A stretch of DNA of 64,000 nt, from assembly GCF_000737335.2 (NCBI RefSeq), contig NZ_JMCC02000075.1:1-64000 (forward strand), in the 5' to 3' direction. Below, in pieces: positions 35,177 to 47,008 of this stretch; position 1 is the stretch's first letter, and every line of letters starts with the position of its first letter. The DNA comes from Enhygromyxa salina (lineage in GTDB: Bacteria > Myxococcota_A > Polyangia > Nannocystales > Nannocystaceae). Made by a program: the position numbers and the translations under genes. The notes under the pieces were generated by a model. The model was not told the DNA's origin, ran no database searches, and saw nothing but the letters and a program-made list of their open reading frames with translations.

Positions 35177-36283
35177 CTAACGCCCGCCCACCGCGATCTC
35201 GCCCGCCCGAAACACCACCGCCGACGCCGTTGATACCGATCCGATCGAGTAGCCCAGCACCAAGTCGCCCGGCGCGACGCGACCCTCGCTCACGGCCGTG
35301 TGCAGGTTGTTGGCCCACAACGCCGGCCCGCAGTTGGCGAAGCGAGGATAGTTGTCGACGATCTGCGACATCTCGAAGCCCAGCACCTTGGCGCAGAACT
35401 GTGCGTACCAAGCCGTTGGCGTGTTGACGACGAGGAATTTGATGTCGTCGAGACGGACGCCGGCCTCGCTCAGCGCCCCGTCCACGCAGGTCCGCAGGTA
35501 GGCCTCGGAGTTGTCGCGGATCGCCTTGCCAGCGCGCCGACTCGCGCGGATCATCAGACGCGGCGCGCCATCGACCAGCGCCAGCTCGTGATAAAAGATC
35601 CCGCAAGTCTCGAGCGTGGGGATCGTGTGCGCGCCGAGTAAGCCATGCTCGGGATCGGGCGCCGCTTCGACGACGACCGCCGCCGCGCCGTCACCCAAGA
35701 ACCACGAGAACGAATTGTCAGGGTCGACGTCGCGTGTATACGTAGAACAGGCGATCACCATGATCCGTCGATACCGGCCCGCGCGGATCAAGTCCGAGGC
35801 CAGGTGAAAGCCAACCACCGCCGAAGAGCAGGCGCTCTCGAAGTTGATCGCCGGGGTGCGCATGCCTAGCTTTTGCATCAAGTAGGCGCCATCGCCGATC
35901 ACGTGGGAGTCGGTTCGCAGCGCGTTGACCAGGACCAGATCGATGTCCGCGCCCGCAAAGCCCCCCGCGTCCATGGCAGCCTTGGCCGCGGCCAGCTCCA
36001 TGCTCTGCGCGCTGTCGTCTGGGCCCATCCAGCGCCGCTCGACCGTGCCGCGGAATGGATCCTCGAGGTACGGCGCAATGCACTGATCGTAGGTCGAGGC
36101 GCCCGTGGGTGGCCAAGTGTGGTCGGCCCAGACCTTGGCGAGCAACGCCTCGCGGTGCTGCGCGACCAGCTGTGGGTGGTGGTGCTCCCACCAATCGTTG
36201 GTCCGCACGTCCTCGGGAAACGCGACGCCGACCGACGCGATGGTTCCAGGGTTATTGATGCTTCGTGCGCTCATGCCGTTCAC
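35177..36283 (-). CDS. KAS III (FabH-like) condensing or acyl-transfer enzyme with altered triad
   Basis: The 368-residue product has the thiolase fold of 3-oxoacyl-ACP synthase III. The nucleophile Cys152 sits in INFESACSSAVVGFH, followed by WFLGDGAAAVVVE. In true FabH the other triad members are His in HQAN and Asn in the YGNTS loop. Here the HQAN position reads NTPT (Asn287) while Asn317 (FANCGPAL) is kept. His-to-other changes occur in KAS III relatives that transfer acyl groups to small molecules rather than extend fatty acids. It overlaps the ThDP enzyme by 4 nt (ATGA), so both are made together. This suggests acylation or condensation of an acyloin-type product. Confidence 0.88.
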   Translation of the reverse strand: MNGMSARSINNPGTIASVGVAFPEDVRTNDWWEHHHPQLVAQHREALLAKVWADHTWPPTGASTYDQCIAPYLEDPFRGTVERRWMGPDDSAQSMELAAAKAAMDAGGFAGADIDLVLVNALRTDSHVIGDGAYLMQKLGMRTPAINFESACSSAVVGFHLASDLIRAGRYRRIMVIACSTYTRDVDPDNSFSWFLGDGAAAVVVEAAPDPEHGLLGAHTIPTLETCGIFYHELALVDGAPRLMIRASRRAGKAIRDNSEAYLRTCVDGALSEAGVRLDDIKFLVVNTPTAWYAQFCAKVLGFEMSQIVDNYPRFANCGPALWANNLHTAVSEGRVAPGDLVLGYSIGSVSTASAVVFRAGEIAVGGR

Positions 36284-38052
36284 GCTCCGCTGGCTTGGGT
36301 GTAGATGCTGGCGATCCGGTCCGCGACTGGGGCCAGCTCGTTGGGATCGATGATCACGTCAATCACGAACGGCCCGCGCTCGCGCAGCGCCCACTCGAGC
36401 GCGTCGACGACCTGCTGCTCGCGCCAGACCCGGACCCCGTCCGCGCCCATCGAGCGCGCCAAGGCCAGAAAGTCAACCTCGGGAAACTGCAGCTGCTTGG
36501 CGTCGTCGTAGCCGAGGCAGCGCATGCCCTGATCACACATGCCGTAGCGCGCGTCGTTGAGCACGATCCAGATCACGTCCGCGCGGGTTGCCGCCGCGGT
36601 GCTGATCTCGTTTTGCATGAGGAACGACCCGTCGCCGACCACCGCCACCGCCTTGCGACCGGTCGCCGCGGTGCCCAAGATCCCCGCGCTGAGGTGGCCC
36701 ATGGGGCAGAACATCCCCGACATCCGGTAGCGGTGCGGGCTGGGGAAGCGCAGGTAGCGGTTGGTCCACGCCAGCGAATTGCCGGTCTCGCTGAGGACGA
36801 CCGCGTCGCTCCCCTCGACCACGCGCGCTTGCAGGCACTGCATCAGATAGCGCGGCCGCACACGATCTTCCTCGCGGGGCTCGAGCTGCACCGCGGGGAC
36901 CCGCGGGGTCACGGTCAGCGCCCGTGGGCCGCCAAGCTCGTCGCTGCGCTCGAGCAGCGCGGTCAGGAATTGGCCAAGCTCGGCTTGCACCGCGAGGGTC
37001 TCGACCTCGGGGTAGGCCGTGCCGGGCACCTTGGGATCCAGATCAACGTGGATCATGCCGCCGCGGGGGATCAACCCAGCGTCGTACGAGCTGCTGATCT
37101 CGCCAAGCCGCGTACCAAGCACCAACACCCGATCCACCCGCGCTTCGGTCAGGCGCGCGACCAGATCCTCGTGACCACCGAGGCCGCTGACGCCAAGAAA
37201 ATGCGGGCTGTCCTCGGGGAAGATGCCCTTGCCGCGCGGCGTGGAGATCACCGGCGCCTTGAGCCGCTCGACCAGCTCGGCGACCTGCGCCGCGCAGTGG
37301 CGGGCGCCGTGGCCAACCCAGACCGCGAACCGACCATGCAGCCGCGCGACCACCTCGTCCATCGTTGCCACGCTCGGAGCCACCTCCACGCGCGGCACCG
37401 TAATCGCCACGCGCGGCGCCGGGCTGGCCTGAACCGGCAGCGGCAGCGCGAGGTGAGCGACGAAGCCCCGCGGGTTCGCAAACCCCAGCGCCAGCGTGCG
37501 AATGATCCGCGGCAGCTCGGCCGGATCGTGCATTGCGACCGCATAGTCGAACAGCCCGCCCGGCTCGTAGATGCCCGGGCCAAGGCTCTCGCTGCTGCTC
37601 TCTTGGATCGGGTAGCGCCCGCGCTTGGACAGCGGGGTGACGGCCGAGATCAACAGCAGCTTGGCGCCCTCGTAGCGGGCCGTGATCGCGCCGGTCAGCG
37701 CGTTGGTCAGACCTGGGCCGGTCGTCGTGAACGCCAGCGCCGGCACGTTGTCGGCCAGCGAGGCCTCGATCGCCGCATACACAGCCCCGTTCTCGTGCCG
37801 AAAGTGGACCAGGTTGAGGGGCGAGCGGGACAGAGCGTCATAAAAGGGCACGATCGCCCCGCCGATCATGCCGAATGCCTGCTGCATGCCCATTGCATGC
37901 AATGTATCGATGAGCACAGTCGAGACTGTTTGACGGCCAGCCAGCAACTCGGCCGCCATCCCACCTGTTGGGAGTTCGGTCTCCGGCTTTGTGGATAGAA
38001 ACTGATGGGCTTGGGGATGAACTTTCGACATTCGTGCACCGAAACAGGTCAT
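36280..38052 (-). CDS. ThDP-dependent acetolactate-synthase-like enzyme
   Basis: The ATG at 38052 (GGGGA about 9 bp upstream) gives 590 residues; ATG at 38031 is equally possible. All three domains are present. The PYR domain has the cofactor-activating Glu in HFRHENGAVYAAIEA, then TTGPGLTNALTGAITAR. The central domain includes PVISTPRGKGIFPED and VLVLGTRLGE. The PP domain has the ThDP motif GDGSFLMQNE...IVLNDARYGM. Homologues decarboxylate 2-oxo acids and join the product to a second carbonyl compound to form acyloins. Linkage to the KAS III-like gene suggests a small-molecule pathway rather than branched-chain amino-acid synthesis, and no regulatory-subunit gene is adjacent. The upstream region is unusually AT-rich. 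Confidence 0.9.
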   Translation of the reverse strand: MTCFGARMSKVHPQAHQFLSTKPETELPTGGMAAELLAGRQTVSTVLIDTLHAMGMQQAFGMIGGAIVPFYDALSRSPLNLVHFRHENGAVYAAIEASLADNVPALAFTTTGPGLTNALTGAITARYEGAKLLLISAVTPLSKRGRYPIQESSSESLGPGIYEPGGLFDYAVAMHDPAELPRIIRTLALGFANPRGFVAHLALPLPVQASPAPRVAITVPRVEVAPSVATMDEVVARLHGRFAVWVGHGARHCAAQVAELVERLKAPVISTPRGKGIFPEDSPHFLGVSGLGGHEDLVARLTEARVDRVLVLGTRLGEISSSYDAGLIPRGGMIHVDLDPKVPGTAYPEVETLAVQAELGQFLTALLERSDELGGPRALTVTPRVPAVQLEPREEDRVRPRYLMQCLQARVVEGSDAVVLSETGNSLAWTNRYLRFPSPHRYRMSGMFCPMGHLSAGILGTAATGRKAVAVVGDGSFLMQNEISTAAATRADVIWIVLNDARYGMCDQGMRCLGYDDAKQLQFPEVDFLALARSMGADGVRVWREQQVVDALEWALRERGPFVIDVIIDPNELAPVADRIASIYTQASGA

Positions 38053-38542
38053 GCGGGATGATCCCCGGGGATATCGACCTGTACCTTTGGCCAATTTGGT
38101 ATCACGGAGTCTCAGGGGCGCACGTACTTTTTTCTGGTCACAGCCTTGGCTAAACCAGTCACTTTGGCTGGGATTACCGCATTGGTTAAATGGTCATAAT
38201 TGGATACTGTGGCGATAGGCAACAGTCACGGGTCAACGTTCAACCGGCCCATAGACCGGCGAAATCGGGCAAGCTCGGACATTCGAGCCGCCAGGCGCGG
38301 ATTACTATCATGATTCTAACATTGGGCTGGGATCGCACGAATCTTCGGCCGGCTGGCCGGCCGATCCTGCGCTTCGGCCTCAGGTGTAATTCCAACGTCA
38401 TTCCAGCCGCTGGGCCGCGATTCAACTCACTCAATTTTCTTGCTAACTATGACCAATCGGCCAAGCGGCCGGGGACCTTCGGCGTCGCGGCCAGGGGGCC
38501 GGGTGTTTCGGACAGTGACGACAATGTGTATCGTTGCCGCAC
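38053..38542. promoter_or_regulatory. AT-richer intergenic region upstream of the ThDP/KAS III cassette
   Basis: This 490-bp stretch is clearly lower in GC than the rest of the window, especially 38090-38320. It has repeated TTGGCT/TTGGTT words (38143-38190) and CATAATTGG. An open frame at 38190-38546 lacks normal codon bias and is judged spurious. The region probably holds the cassette promoter, and its composition suggests acquisition or relaxed selection. Confidence 0.35.
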
Positions 38543-38695
38543 ATGAGCCCACGATTCTCCGAGCGAGTCAAACAAGAGGCGCGAGAACAGCGAGCGCTGC
38601 GAGCGGCCGGCAAGCCGATCCCCGCGAGCTTGCGGATCTACGCCCGTCGCAGCGGGCTGGCGGTCACGCTGGTGTGTGGGCAACGCCGCAATTAG
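38543..38695 (+). CDS. Possible small basic protein (50 aa)
   Basis: An ATG at 38543 opens a 50-codon frame ending at 38693-38695, followed 3 bp later by a strong hairpin. The product (MSPRFSERVKQEAREQRALR..., ending ARRSGLAVTLVCGQRRN) is Arg-rich and predicted helical. Third-position GC is high, as in real genes here. No ribosome-binding site or family was recognised. It could be a small nucleic-acid-binding protein or the remnant of a longer gene. Confidence 0.35.
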   Translation: MSPRFSERVKQEAREQRALRAAGKPIPASLRIYARRSGLAVTLVCGQRRN

Positions 38696-38698
38696 AAC

Positions 38699-38732
38699 GG
38701 GCGCCCCCAGCCAACCGTGGCTGGGAGCGCCC
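38699..38732. terminator. Strong hairpin terminator
   Basis: GGGCGCCCCCAGCCA (38699-38713) and TGGCTGGGAGCGCCC (38718-38732) form a 15-bp stem with one mismatch and an ACCG loop. It lies 20 bp past the reverse stop at 38753 and just after the small forward ORF, so it can end both. Confidence 0.8.
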
Positions 38733-38752
38733 GCGCTCTCGTGCTCACCGGC

Positions 38753-39454
38753 TCAGTTCAGGACGCAGGTGTCCGCCCCCTCGGCGGTGCAGTTGCCGTC
38801 CTGCTCGCAGTAGCACTCGCCGCTCTCGACGTTGCAGATCCCGTAGCCCCCACAGTCAGCGTCGCCTTCGCACGCGGGCGCCGGTTCCGGGGCGCAGTAC
38901 TTCACGTCGTCGTCGGCGACCCCGGAACACGTGGTCCCTGGCTGCAGCGCACAGTCGGCATCGTTGGCGCAGGGCTCGAAGCAGGTCGGCAGATCGCCGA
39001 TCGGGTGGCACTCCTGGCTCTGGAGTAGGCCCCCGCAGTCGTCGTCGTTGGCGCAGCCGCCAAATTCGCACACGCCCTGGGCGCTGCACGACCAGTTGTT
39101 GGGGTAGTTGTCGCTGGGACAGTCGAGCGAGCCCATCGGGCAGCAGTCGCTGTCCTCCTCACAACCCATCGCGCAGTAGCCTGCGTCTCCGTCTCCGTCT
39201 CCCGTGGTGTCGCCGTCGCCGTCGCCGGAGTCACCATCACCATCGCCATCGCCATCGCCGGAGTCGCCGTCGCCATCGCCGGGGTCGCCATCGCCATCAC
39301 CCGAGTCGCCGTCACCGTCGCCGTCGCCGTCGCCAGAGTCGCTCGTGGTGTCGCTGCCGCTGACGTCCTCGCCGGCAACGTCGTCGCCCGTGCAGCCGAA
39401 CAGGATGAAGGGGAGGCAGAGGGTCAGGGGGAGGATGAAGGTTTTTTTATGCAT
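38753..39454 (-). CDS. Cys-rich lipoprotein with Gly-Asp stalk
   Basis: The 233-residue product has a lipoprotein signal (MHKKTFILPLTLCLPFILFGC, Cys about 21). A stalk of about 65 residues of GD/SGD/PGD repeats, encoded by GGCGAC-type hexamers, follows. The C-terminal part (about 90-233) has about 24 cysteines in knots such as CANDDDCGG, CEPCANDADCALQPGTTC, CEGDADCGGYGICNVESGECYC and CTAEGADTC, resembling the Cys-rich repeats common in large myxobacterial surface proteins. It is probably an extracellular, disulfide-stabilised module. It is monocistronic, with a terminator just downstream. Confidence 0.75.
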   Translation of the reverse strand: MHKKTFILPLTLCLPFILFGCTGDDVAGEDVSGSDTTSDSGDGDGDGDGDSGDGDGDPGDGDGDSGDGDGDGDGDSGDGDGDTTGDGDGDAGYCAMGCEEDSDCCPMGSLDCPSDNYPNNWSCSAQGVCEFGGCANDDDCGGLLQSQECHPIGDLPTCFEPCANDADCALQPGTTCSGVADDDVKYCAPEPAPACEGDADCGGYGICNVESGECYCEQDGNCTAEGADTCVLN

Positions 39455-40453
39455 GTTGAAGTTGCCTTTCGTTCGCGCCCGTTGTCGCGGGTGGTCTCAA
39501 AAGACTAGCGATTGCGCTTCGCCGCACGAACGTGGGGATCCCGCGTGGAACCCAAGATCTTCACCAGCATGCGAATTCGCCATCTCAGGCCGGATCTGGC
39601 TGCGGCGGAGATCTTGGCTCGGATCGCACCTACATCGATATGGGGGAGCCTCTGGATCGCGTATCCCCCGAAATGGGGGAACGGGTCACCCGTCGAATTT
39701 TGGCCGCGCAGACCTGCCAAAGCTACCGGTGTTGGGTCCGCATCCGAAACGAACGCACGCACCCGCGCTTGCGCTGCGGGCAATCCGCTCGCGCGCTGCT
39801 TGTACTTGTAGTTGCTTGCTGCGCGAGCCTGTGGCCGGCCTCGCTCGAGCGTCCTGCGACACGCGGCCCTCACTGCCCGGCGGATCCCCACAGCGCCGGC
39901 GCTGCGAACACCAGCGGCGGGTTGTCCGATGACCTCGCTGACAACATTGCGGCTGGGCGGTCCTCCGTGCCACGTACAGTCGCATCGAGGTGGCCTTGGC
40001 GATTGGCGACGCCAACAACGCCGGCGCTCACCAAGCTCGCGCGAGCGCCTGCCTCGATCGCGGCGACGACCCAGAGCTCGTCGCCGACCTACGCAAACAC
40101 GCGATCGGCCCGACCCCACCCGAGATCCACGCGCTCTTCGATCGCCTCTGACCGACGCCGTTCGCGCCCAGGCCCGTATTCTAACCTCGCGCTCAGTGCC
40201 TAGCCGGTTCAACAACCGACGCCGTGACGACCTTTCGGGAGTCCGCAATCCCACGAGCAGGGCGTTGTCATCCAAGTGGAGAAGCACCGAGAGTTCGAGC
40301 CGCCCCGGTGCGTGCTGAACGCCTCACCGGATCAGGCGCTCCGCCACCCCGACGACAAACCCCACGCCGCCAGCAGCCACCGGTTCTCAGACTGGCGCCA
40401 GTCTCGACGTAGCGGGCCATGTTCGTCTGACGCGCTCATGCTATCCTGTGGCC
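39455..40453. other. Gene-poor, probably degraded 1-kb stretch
   Basis: No frame on either strand in this 999-bp stretch has the codon bias of the surrounding genes over its full length; all longer frames are broken or Arg/Ser-rich shadows. One short part, 39990-40151, reads as a coherent protein end (listed separately). The rest looks like decayed coding DNA plus the promoters of the flanking lipoprotein (start 39454) and the nuclease/PIN pair (start 40454). Confidence 0.4.
39990..40151 (+). pseudogene. C-terminal remnant of an unknown gene
   Basis: Reading from a GTG at 39990 to the TGA at 40149-40151 gives 53 residues with natural composition (VALAIGDANNAGAHQARASA, then CLDRGDDPELVADLRKHAIG, ending IHALFDRL). 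The open frame extends upstream to about 39950 before a stop and has no ATG. It looks like the tail of a helical protein whose 5' part has been lost, but it could be a short gene starting at the GTG. Confidence 0.3.
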
Positions 40454-40888
40454 ATGGCGCGACGCGAACCTCTCGCCGATCTCATCGTGCTGGCCCGTGA
40501 TCTCCCAGAACTACGGCTCATCGTCGAGATCAAGCGCGGCGGTCACTTTGATCGACCAGCAGCGATCCAGCAGCTCGCGTCCTACATGGCTCGGAGCAAT
40601 TGCCCGCTCGGTCTCATGGTCACGCCCCGTCAGACTTGGATGCTCCGCGACACCTATGAAGGCGAGGATTCGATCCGCGAGGTCGCTGTCTACGACACGG
40701 CGGTCTTGCTCGGCGTCGCCGAGATCCCGGACAACGAAAACGACCTCGAGATGTTGGTCGGCAGCTGGCTCGATGGGTTGACGTCGGGCTCGGCGGCCAG
40801 TGTCGCCAAGGAGGTTCGCCCCGATGTCGCACGTTATCTGCTTCCCGCAGTAGCCGAGGGCCGGGTGGAGTCCGGGAGGTTCGGATGA
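40454..40888 (+). CDS. PD-(D/E)XK nuclease-like small protein, coupled to a PIN protein
   Basis: The ATG at 40454 gives 144 residues (a GTG at 40448 is possible). The N-terminal half carries the restriction-endonuclease-fold signature: Asp9 in PLADLIV, then Glu25-Ile-Lys27 in LRLIVEIKRGG, and a following helix AAIQQLASYMARS like that of HsdR N-terminal domains. Strand LGLMVTPRQTWMLRDTY and DTAVLLGV complete a minimal core. The C-terminal 50 residues are helical (ENDLEMLVGSWLDGL...VRPDVARYLLPAVAEGRV). It may be a DNA nuclease or a substrate-binding relative. It overlaps the PIN-domain gene by 4 nt (ATGA). This pair lies in a degraded, lower-density region, as for defence or toxin-antitoxin genes. 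Confidence 0.75.
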   Translation: MARREPLADLIVLARDLPELRLIVEIKRGGHFDRPAAIQQLASYMARSNCPLGLMVTPRQTWMLRDTYEGEDSIREVAVYDTAVLLGVAEIPDNENDLEMLVGSWLDGLTSGSAASVAKEVRPDVARYLLPAVAEGRVESGRFG

Positions 40889-41520
40889 TCCATGTATTCG
40901 TCGAATCAAACTGGGTAGTCGATGTTTGCGTACCCTCGTTCCGTCGGTCACGGGACGCCCTCACCCTGCTCGATCGCGCGGCCCGAGGCGAGGTGATGAT
41001 TCATGTACCACACATTGCCCTTCGTGAGGCGCAGTCAGCTATCTTGCGCAAGTATCAGCCCAAAGAGCACAGGGTCCTCCAGCAGTTCCGAAAGTGGGCC
41101 AAGGACCAGCGGGAAATCGACGAGCAGACGTCGCTCGCGGCCAATCAGTTCTTGGCCAAGTTCTCCGATTTGGTGACCACTGAGCTTGCACGGCTGGATC
41201 AACGTATCAGCGAAGTCCAAAACTCGAGCGGACTGGAAGTGTTTGCGTTGAACGATGCAATGCTCGATCGTTCGATATCGATGCGCACCGAGGTTCCCGA
41301 CCCGCAGTTGAAGCCGTTTGATGAGACCATTCTGGCAGCCGTGCTCGTGCGCGCGTGCGAGCTACCCTCCGACCGTCGCCGGCTATTCTGCACCCTCGAT
41401 TTCGACCTCTCGCCTGTGGTGCGCAACAACAACAGGAAACACTTGAAGACCGTCTATGACCAGGCCAAAGTGGAGGTTCGGACTAGCTTCGATCTGAGCG
41501 ATCTCCTGCCCGAAAACTAG
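40885..41520 (+). CDS. PIN-like domain protein (putative RNase)
   Basis: The 211-residue product begins MIHVFVESNWVVDV and has acidic residues in PIN order: Glu7 (where most have Asp), Glu48 in HIALREAQ, Asp146 in LKPFDETILAAVL and Asp172/Asp174 in LFCTLDFDLSP. Between residues 55 and 115 a long helical insert (KEHRVLQQFRKWAKDQREIDEQTSLAANQFLAKFSDLV) enlarges the fold beyond small VapC toxins. PIN proteins are metal-dependent RNases in toxin-antitoxin, rRNA-processing and defence systems. It is translationally coupled to the nuclease-like protein, so the two probably act together. Not a classical VapBC pair, because no small DNA-binding antitoxin is present. Confidence 0.75.
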   Translation: MIHVFVESNWVVDVCVPSFRRSRDALTLLDRAARGEVMIHVPHIALREAQSAILRKYQPKEHRVLQQFRKWAKDQREIDEQTSLAANQFLAKFSDLVTTELARLDQRISEVQNSSGLEVFALNDAMLDRSISMRTEVPDPQLKPFDETILAAVLVRACELPSDRRRLFCTLDFDLSPVVRNNNRKHLKTVYDQAKVEVRTSFDLSDLLPEN

Positions 41521-41615
41521 TCTGGTCCAGGCCTAAGTCGGACGTCTGGCCCAAAAACGAAGCGCGCCGCCAGTGTCCCCACCAGCGGCGCCCCCACCAC
41601 CAACCAAGAGCGACC

Positions 41616-43697
<2,082 letters not shown>

Positions 43698-43977
43698 GGC
43701 TCCGGTCTTGTGGCTGTCCCAGTTCGCGCGCGGCGACGCGCGGTGGTGTGCGGCTGAGCATACGACCGATGGGGACCCAGCGGCCACCAACCGCGCGCAA
43801 CATTCTCGCGTGGGGACTGGAGGCCATGGTGGGTCCTGGGCCGTCACCGCGGCGGGGATCACGACAGCCGAGTCGTGCCGAGCATCCTGCAGTTGGTCAG
43901 CGAGACTCGCCGGGGCGGTGCTACACTCCCGTCGCGTCCGCCCGGCCAAACCGCGCGCGCTCACCCAAGTCACCGGC
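43698..43977. promoter_or_regulatory. Divergent promoter region of the prkA / DUF444-spoVR module
   Basis: These 280 bp lie between the prkA start (43697) and the DUF444 start (43978). Both operons must be driven from here, which would allow coordinated expression. Frames open on both strands through the region have no conserved protein text. No sigma-54-type GG-N10-GC box or clear -35/-10 pair was identified by eye. Confidence 0.4.
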
Positions 43978-45084
43978 ATGATTTCGAGAATCGAGAAGGA
44001 TCACCGGCGCTTTCGAGAGATCGTCCGCGGTCGGATCCGCGAAAATCTCCGGCGCTATGTCTCGCGCGGCGACATGATCGCGCAGAAGGGGAAAGAGACC
44101 GTCTCGATCCCGATGCCGCAGATCGACATCCCACGCTTCATCCATGGCGACAACAAGGGCCAAGGGGTGGGCCAGGGCGAGGGTGATCCAGGCGATCCGG
44201 TGGGCGAGGAAGAGGGCGAGGGCGGGGCCGGCAAGGCCGGCGAGGGCGAGGGCGACAAGACCGTCGAGGTCGAGGTCACCCTCGACGAGCTCGCGCAAAT
44301 CCTGGGCGAGGAGCTCGGCCTGCCCAACATCGAGCCGCGCGGCTCGCAGACCCTGGAAACAGTCAAAGATCGCTACGTTGGCCTGCGTACGACCGGCCCC
44401 GAGAGCCTTCGCCACTTCAAGGCCACGTTCAAGCGCGCGCTGCGGCGGCAGATCTCGATGGGCACCTACGACCCGCGGCACCCGATCATCGTGCCGGTCC
44501 GCGAAGATCGCCGCTACCGCTCATGGAAGGCCGAGCCCAAGCCGCAGACCAACGCGGTGATCATCTACATGATGGATGTGTCCGGCTCGATGGGCGACGA
44601 GCAAAAAGAGATCGTTCGCATCGAGTCGTTCTGGATCGATACCTGGCTGCGCAGCCAGTACAAGGGCATCGAGTCGCGCTACATCATCCACGACGCGACC
44701 GCGCGCGAGGTCGAGCGCGACGTGTTCTTCTCAACCCGCGAGTCGGGCGGCACGATGATCAGCTCGGCCTACCGCAAGTGCGCAGAGCTGATCGAGCGCG
44801 AGTTTGACCCCAGCAACTGGAACATCTACGCGTTCCACTTCAGCGACGGCGACAACTGGTCGGTCGACGACACCGCCGCGTGCATCCGGCTGCTGCGCGA
44901 GCAGCTGATCCCCGCGTCCAATCAGTTTGGCTACGGCCAGGTCGAGAGCCCCTACGGCTCGGGCCAGTTCATCAAGGACCTCACCGCGGCGTTTGGCGAC
45001 GAACAGATGCTGGTCACCAGCGAGATCAAGACCAAGGACGACATCATGGACTCGATCCGCGAGTTCCTGAAGGGAGGCCGCTGA
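43978..45084 (+). CDS. DUF444 (YeaH/YhbH) family protein
   Basis: The ATG at 43978 gives 368 residues. The N terminus (RIEKDHRRFREIVRGRIRENLRRYVSRGDMI) and the Gly/Glu-rich stretch GQGVGQGEGDPGDPVGEEEGEGG are typical of the family. A von Willebrand A-like core follows: AVIIYMMDVSGSMGDEQKEI (MIDAS DxSxS), then RYIIHDATAREVERDVFF and YAFHFSDGDNW. In Escherichia coli and Bacillus this family accompanies PrkA and SpoVR, but its biochemical role is not settled. It ends directly at the GTG start of spoVR (no gap), so the two are one operon. Confidence 0.95.
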   Translation: MISRIEKDHRRFREIVRGRIRENLRRYVSRGDMIAQKGKETVSIPMPQIDIPRFIHGDNKGQGVGQGEGDPGDPVGEEEGEGGAGKAGEGEGDKTVEVEVTLDELAQILGEELGLPNIEPRGSQTLETVKDRYVGLRTTGPESLRHFKATFKRALRRQISMGTYDPRHPIIVPVREDRRYRSWKAEPKPQTNAVIIYMMDVSGSMGDEQKEIVRIESFWIDTWLRSQYKGIESRYIIHDATAREVERDVFFSTRESGGTMISSAYRKCAELIEREFDPSNWNIYAFHFSDGDNWSVDDTAACIRLLREQLIPASNQFGYGQVESPYGSGQFIKDLTAAFGDEQMLVTSEIKTKDDIMDSIREFLKGGR

Positions 45085-46595
<1,511 letters not shown>

Positions 46596-46596
<1 letters not shown>

Positions 46597-46649
46597 ACCC
46601 CCACAGAGACCTGAGACCGCGCCGACTGCAGCCGCTAGCGCGTCTGGTC
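46596..46649 (-). repeat. Partial copy of the dispersed 112-bp repeat
   Basis: Written on the reverse strand, this copy keeps the tail half of the repeat: on the forward strand GACCCCCACAGAGACC through GCGTCTGGTC. Its first base is the G of the spoVR TAG stop. The next 60 bp repeat the same text as part of a full copy, so the tail has been duplicated. Confidence 0.8.
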
Positions 46650-46656
46650 TTCTTTT

Positions 46657-46770
46657 GACCCCCCACAGAGACCTGAGACCGCGCCGACTGCAGCCGCTAG
46701 CGCGTCTGGTCGCTTCGCTCCTCGGGGCCGTCTGTGCGCAGGGGCATGTGTGGCCCCCTGGAAGGGGGCT
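46657..46770 (-). repeat. Full copy of the dispersed 112-bp repeat, inverted
   Basis: Read on the reverse strand it starts with the hairpin AGCCCCCT-TCC-AGGGGGCC, continues through ACATGCCC and GAGGAGCGAAGCGACCAGAC, and ends TGTGGGGGGTC. It is the left arm of a large inverted repeat whose right arm is 46883-46995; the 112 bp between them are unrelated. Confidence 0.85.
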
Positions 46771-46882
46771 CTTCGAGTGACCGCAAGCATCCTGCACTTG
46801 CGTCGGGTGAGGATCCCGCACCTCACGCGGACGGACACTGGTCTAAAGTCGAGTAGTAGGTGGTCGGCGGAGACGGAGCCAG

Positions 46883-46995
46883 AGCCCCCTTGTAGGGGGC
46901 CACACATGCGACCGCGCACAAACGGCCCCGAGGAGCGAAGCGACCAGACGCGCCAGCGGCTGCAGTCGGCGAAGTCTAAGGTCTCTGTGGGGGTC
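46883..46995 (+). repeat. Full copy of the dispersed 112-bp repeat
   Basis: It starts AGCCCCCT-TGT-AGGGGGCC (7-bp perfect stem, 3-nt loop), continues ACACATGCGACC, GAGGAGCGAAGCGACCAGAC and GCGGCTGCAGTCGGCGAAGT, and ends TGTGGGGGTC, 13 bp before the PP2C start at 47009. The region 46597-47008 holds no gene. Confidence 0.85.
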
Positions 46996-47008
46996 AATAA
47001 AAGATGAT

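Noticed and set aside
36265..37998. 577-codon forward frame
   Set aside because: Antisense of the ThDP enzyme, whose cofactor and domain motifs are intact on the reverse strand.
38190..38546. 118-codon forward frame upstream of the small ORF
   Set aside because: No codon bias, no ribosome-binding site, no family text; lies in the AT-rich control region.
38543..41520. Prophage or integrated element spanning the gene-poor region
   Set aside because: No integrase, transposase, attachment-site repeats or phage genes were found; only lower coding density and lower GC.
41564..41591. Terminator between the PIN gene and prkA
   Set aside because: The arms GCGCCGC and GCGGCGC pair for only 7 bp around a 14-nt loop with no T-run; too weak to list.
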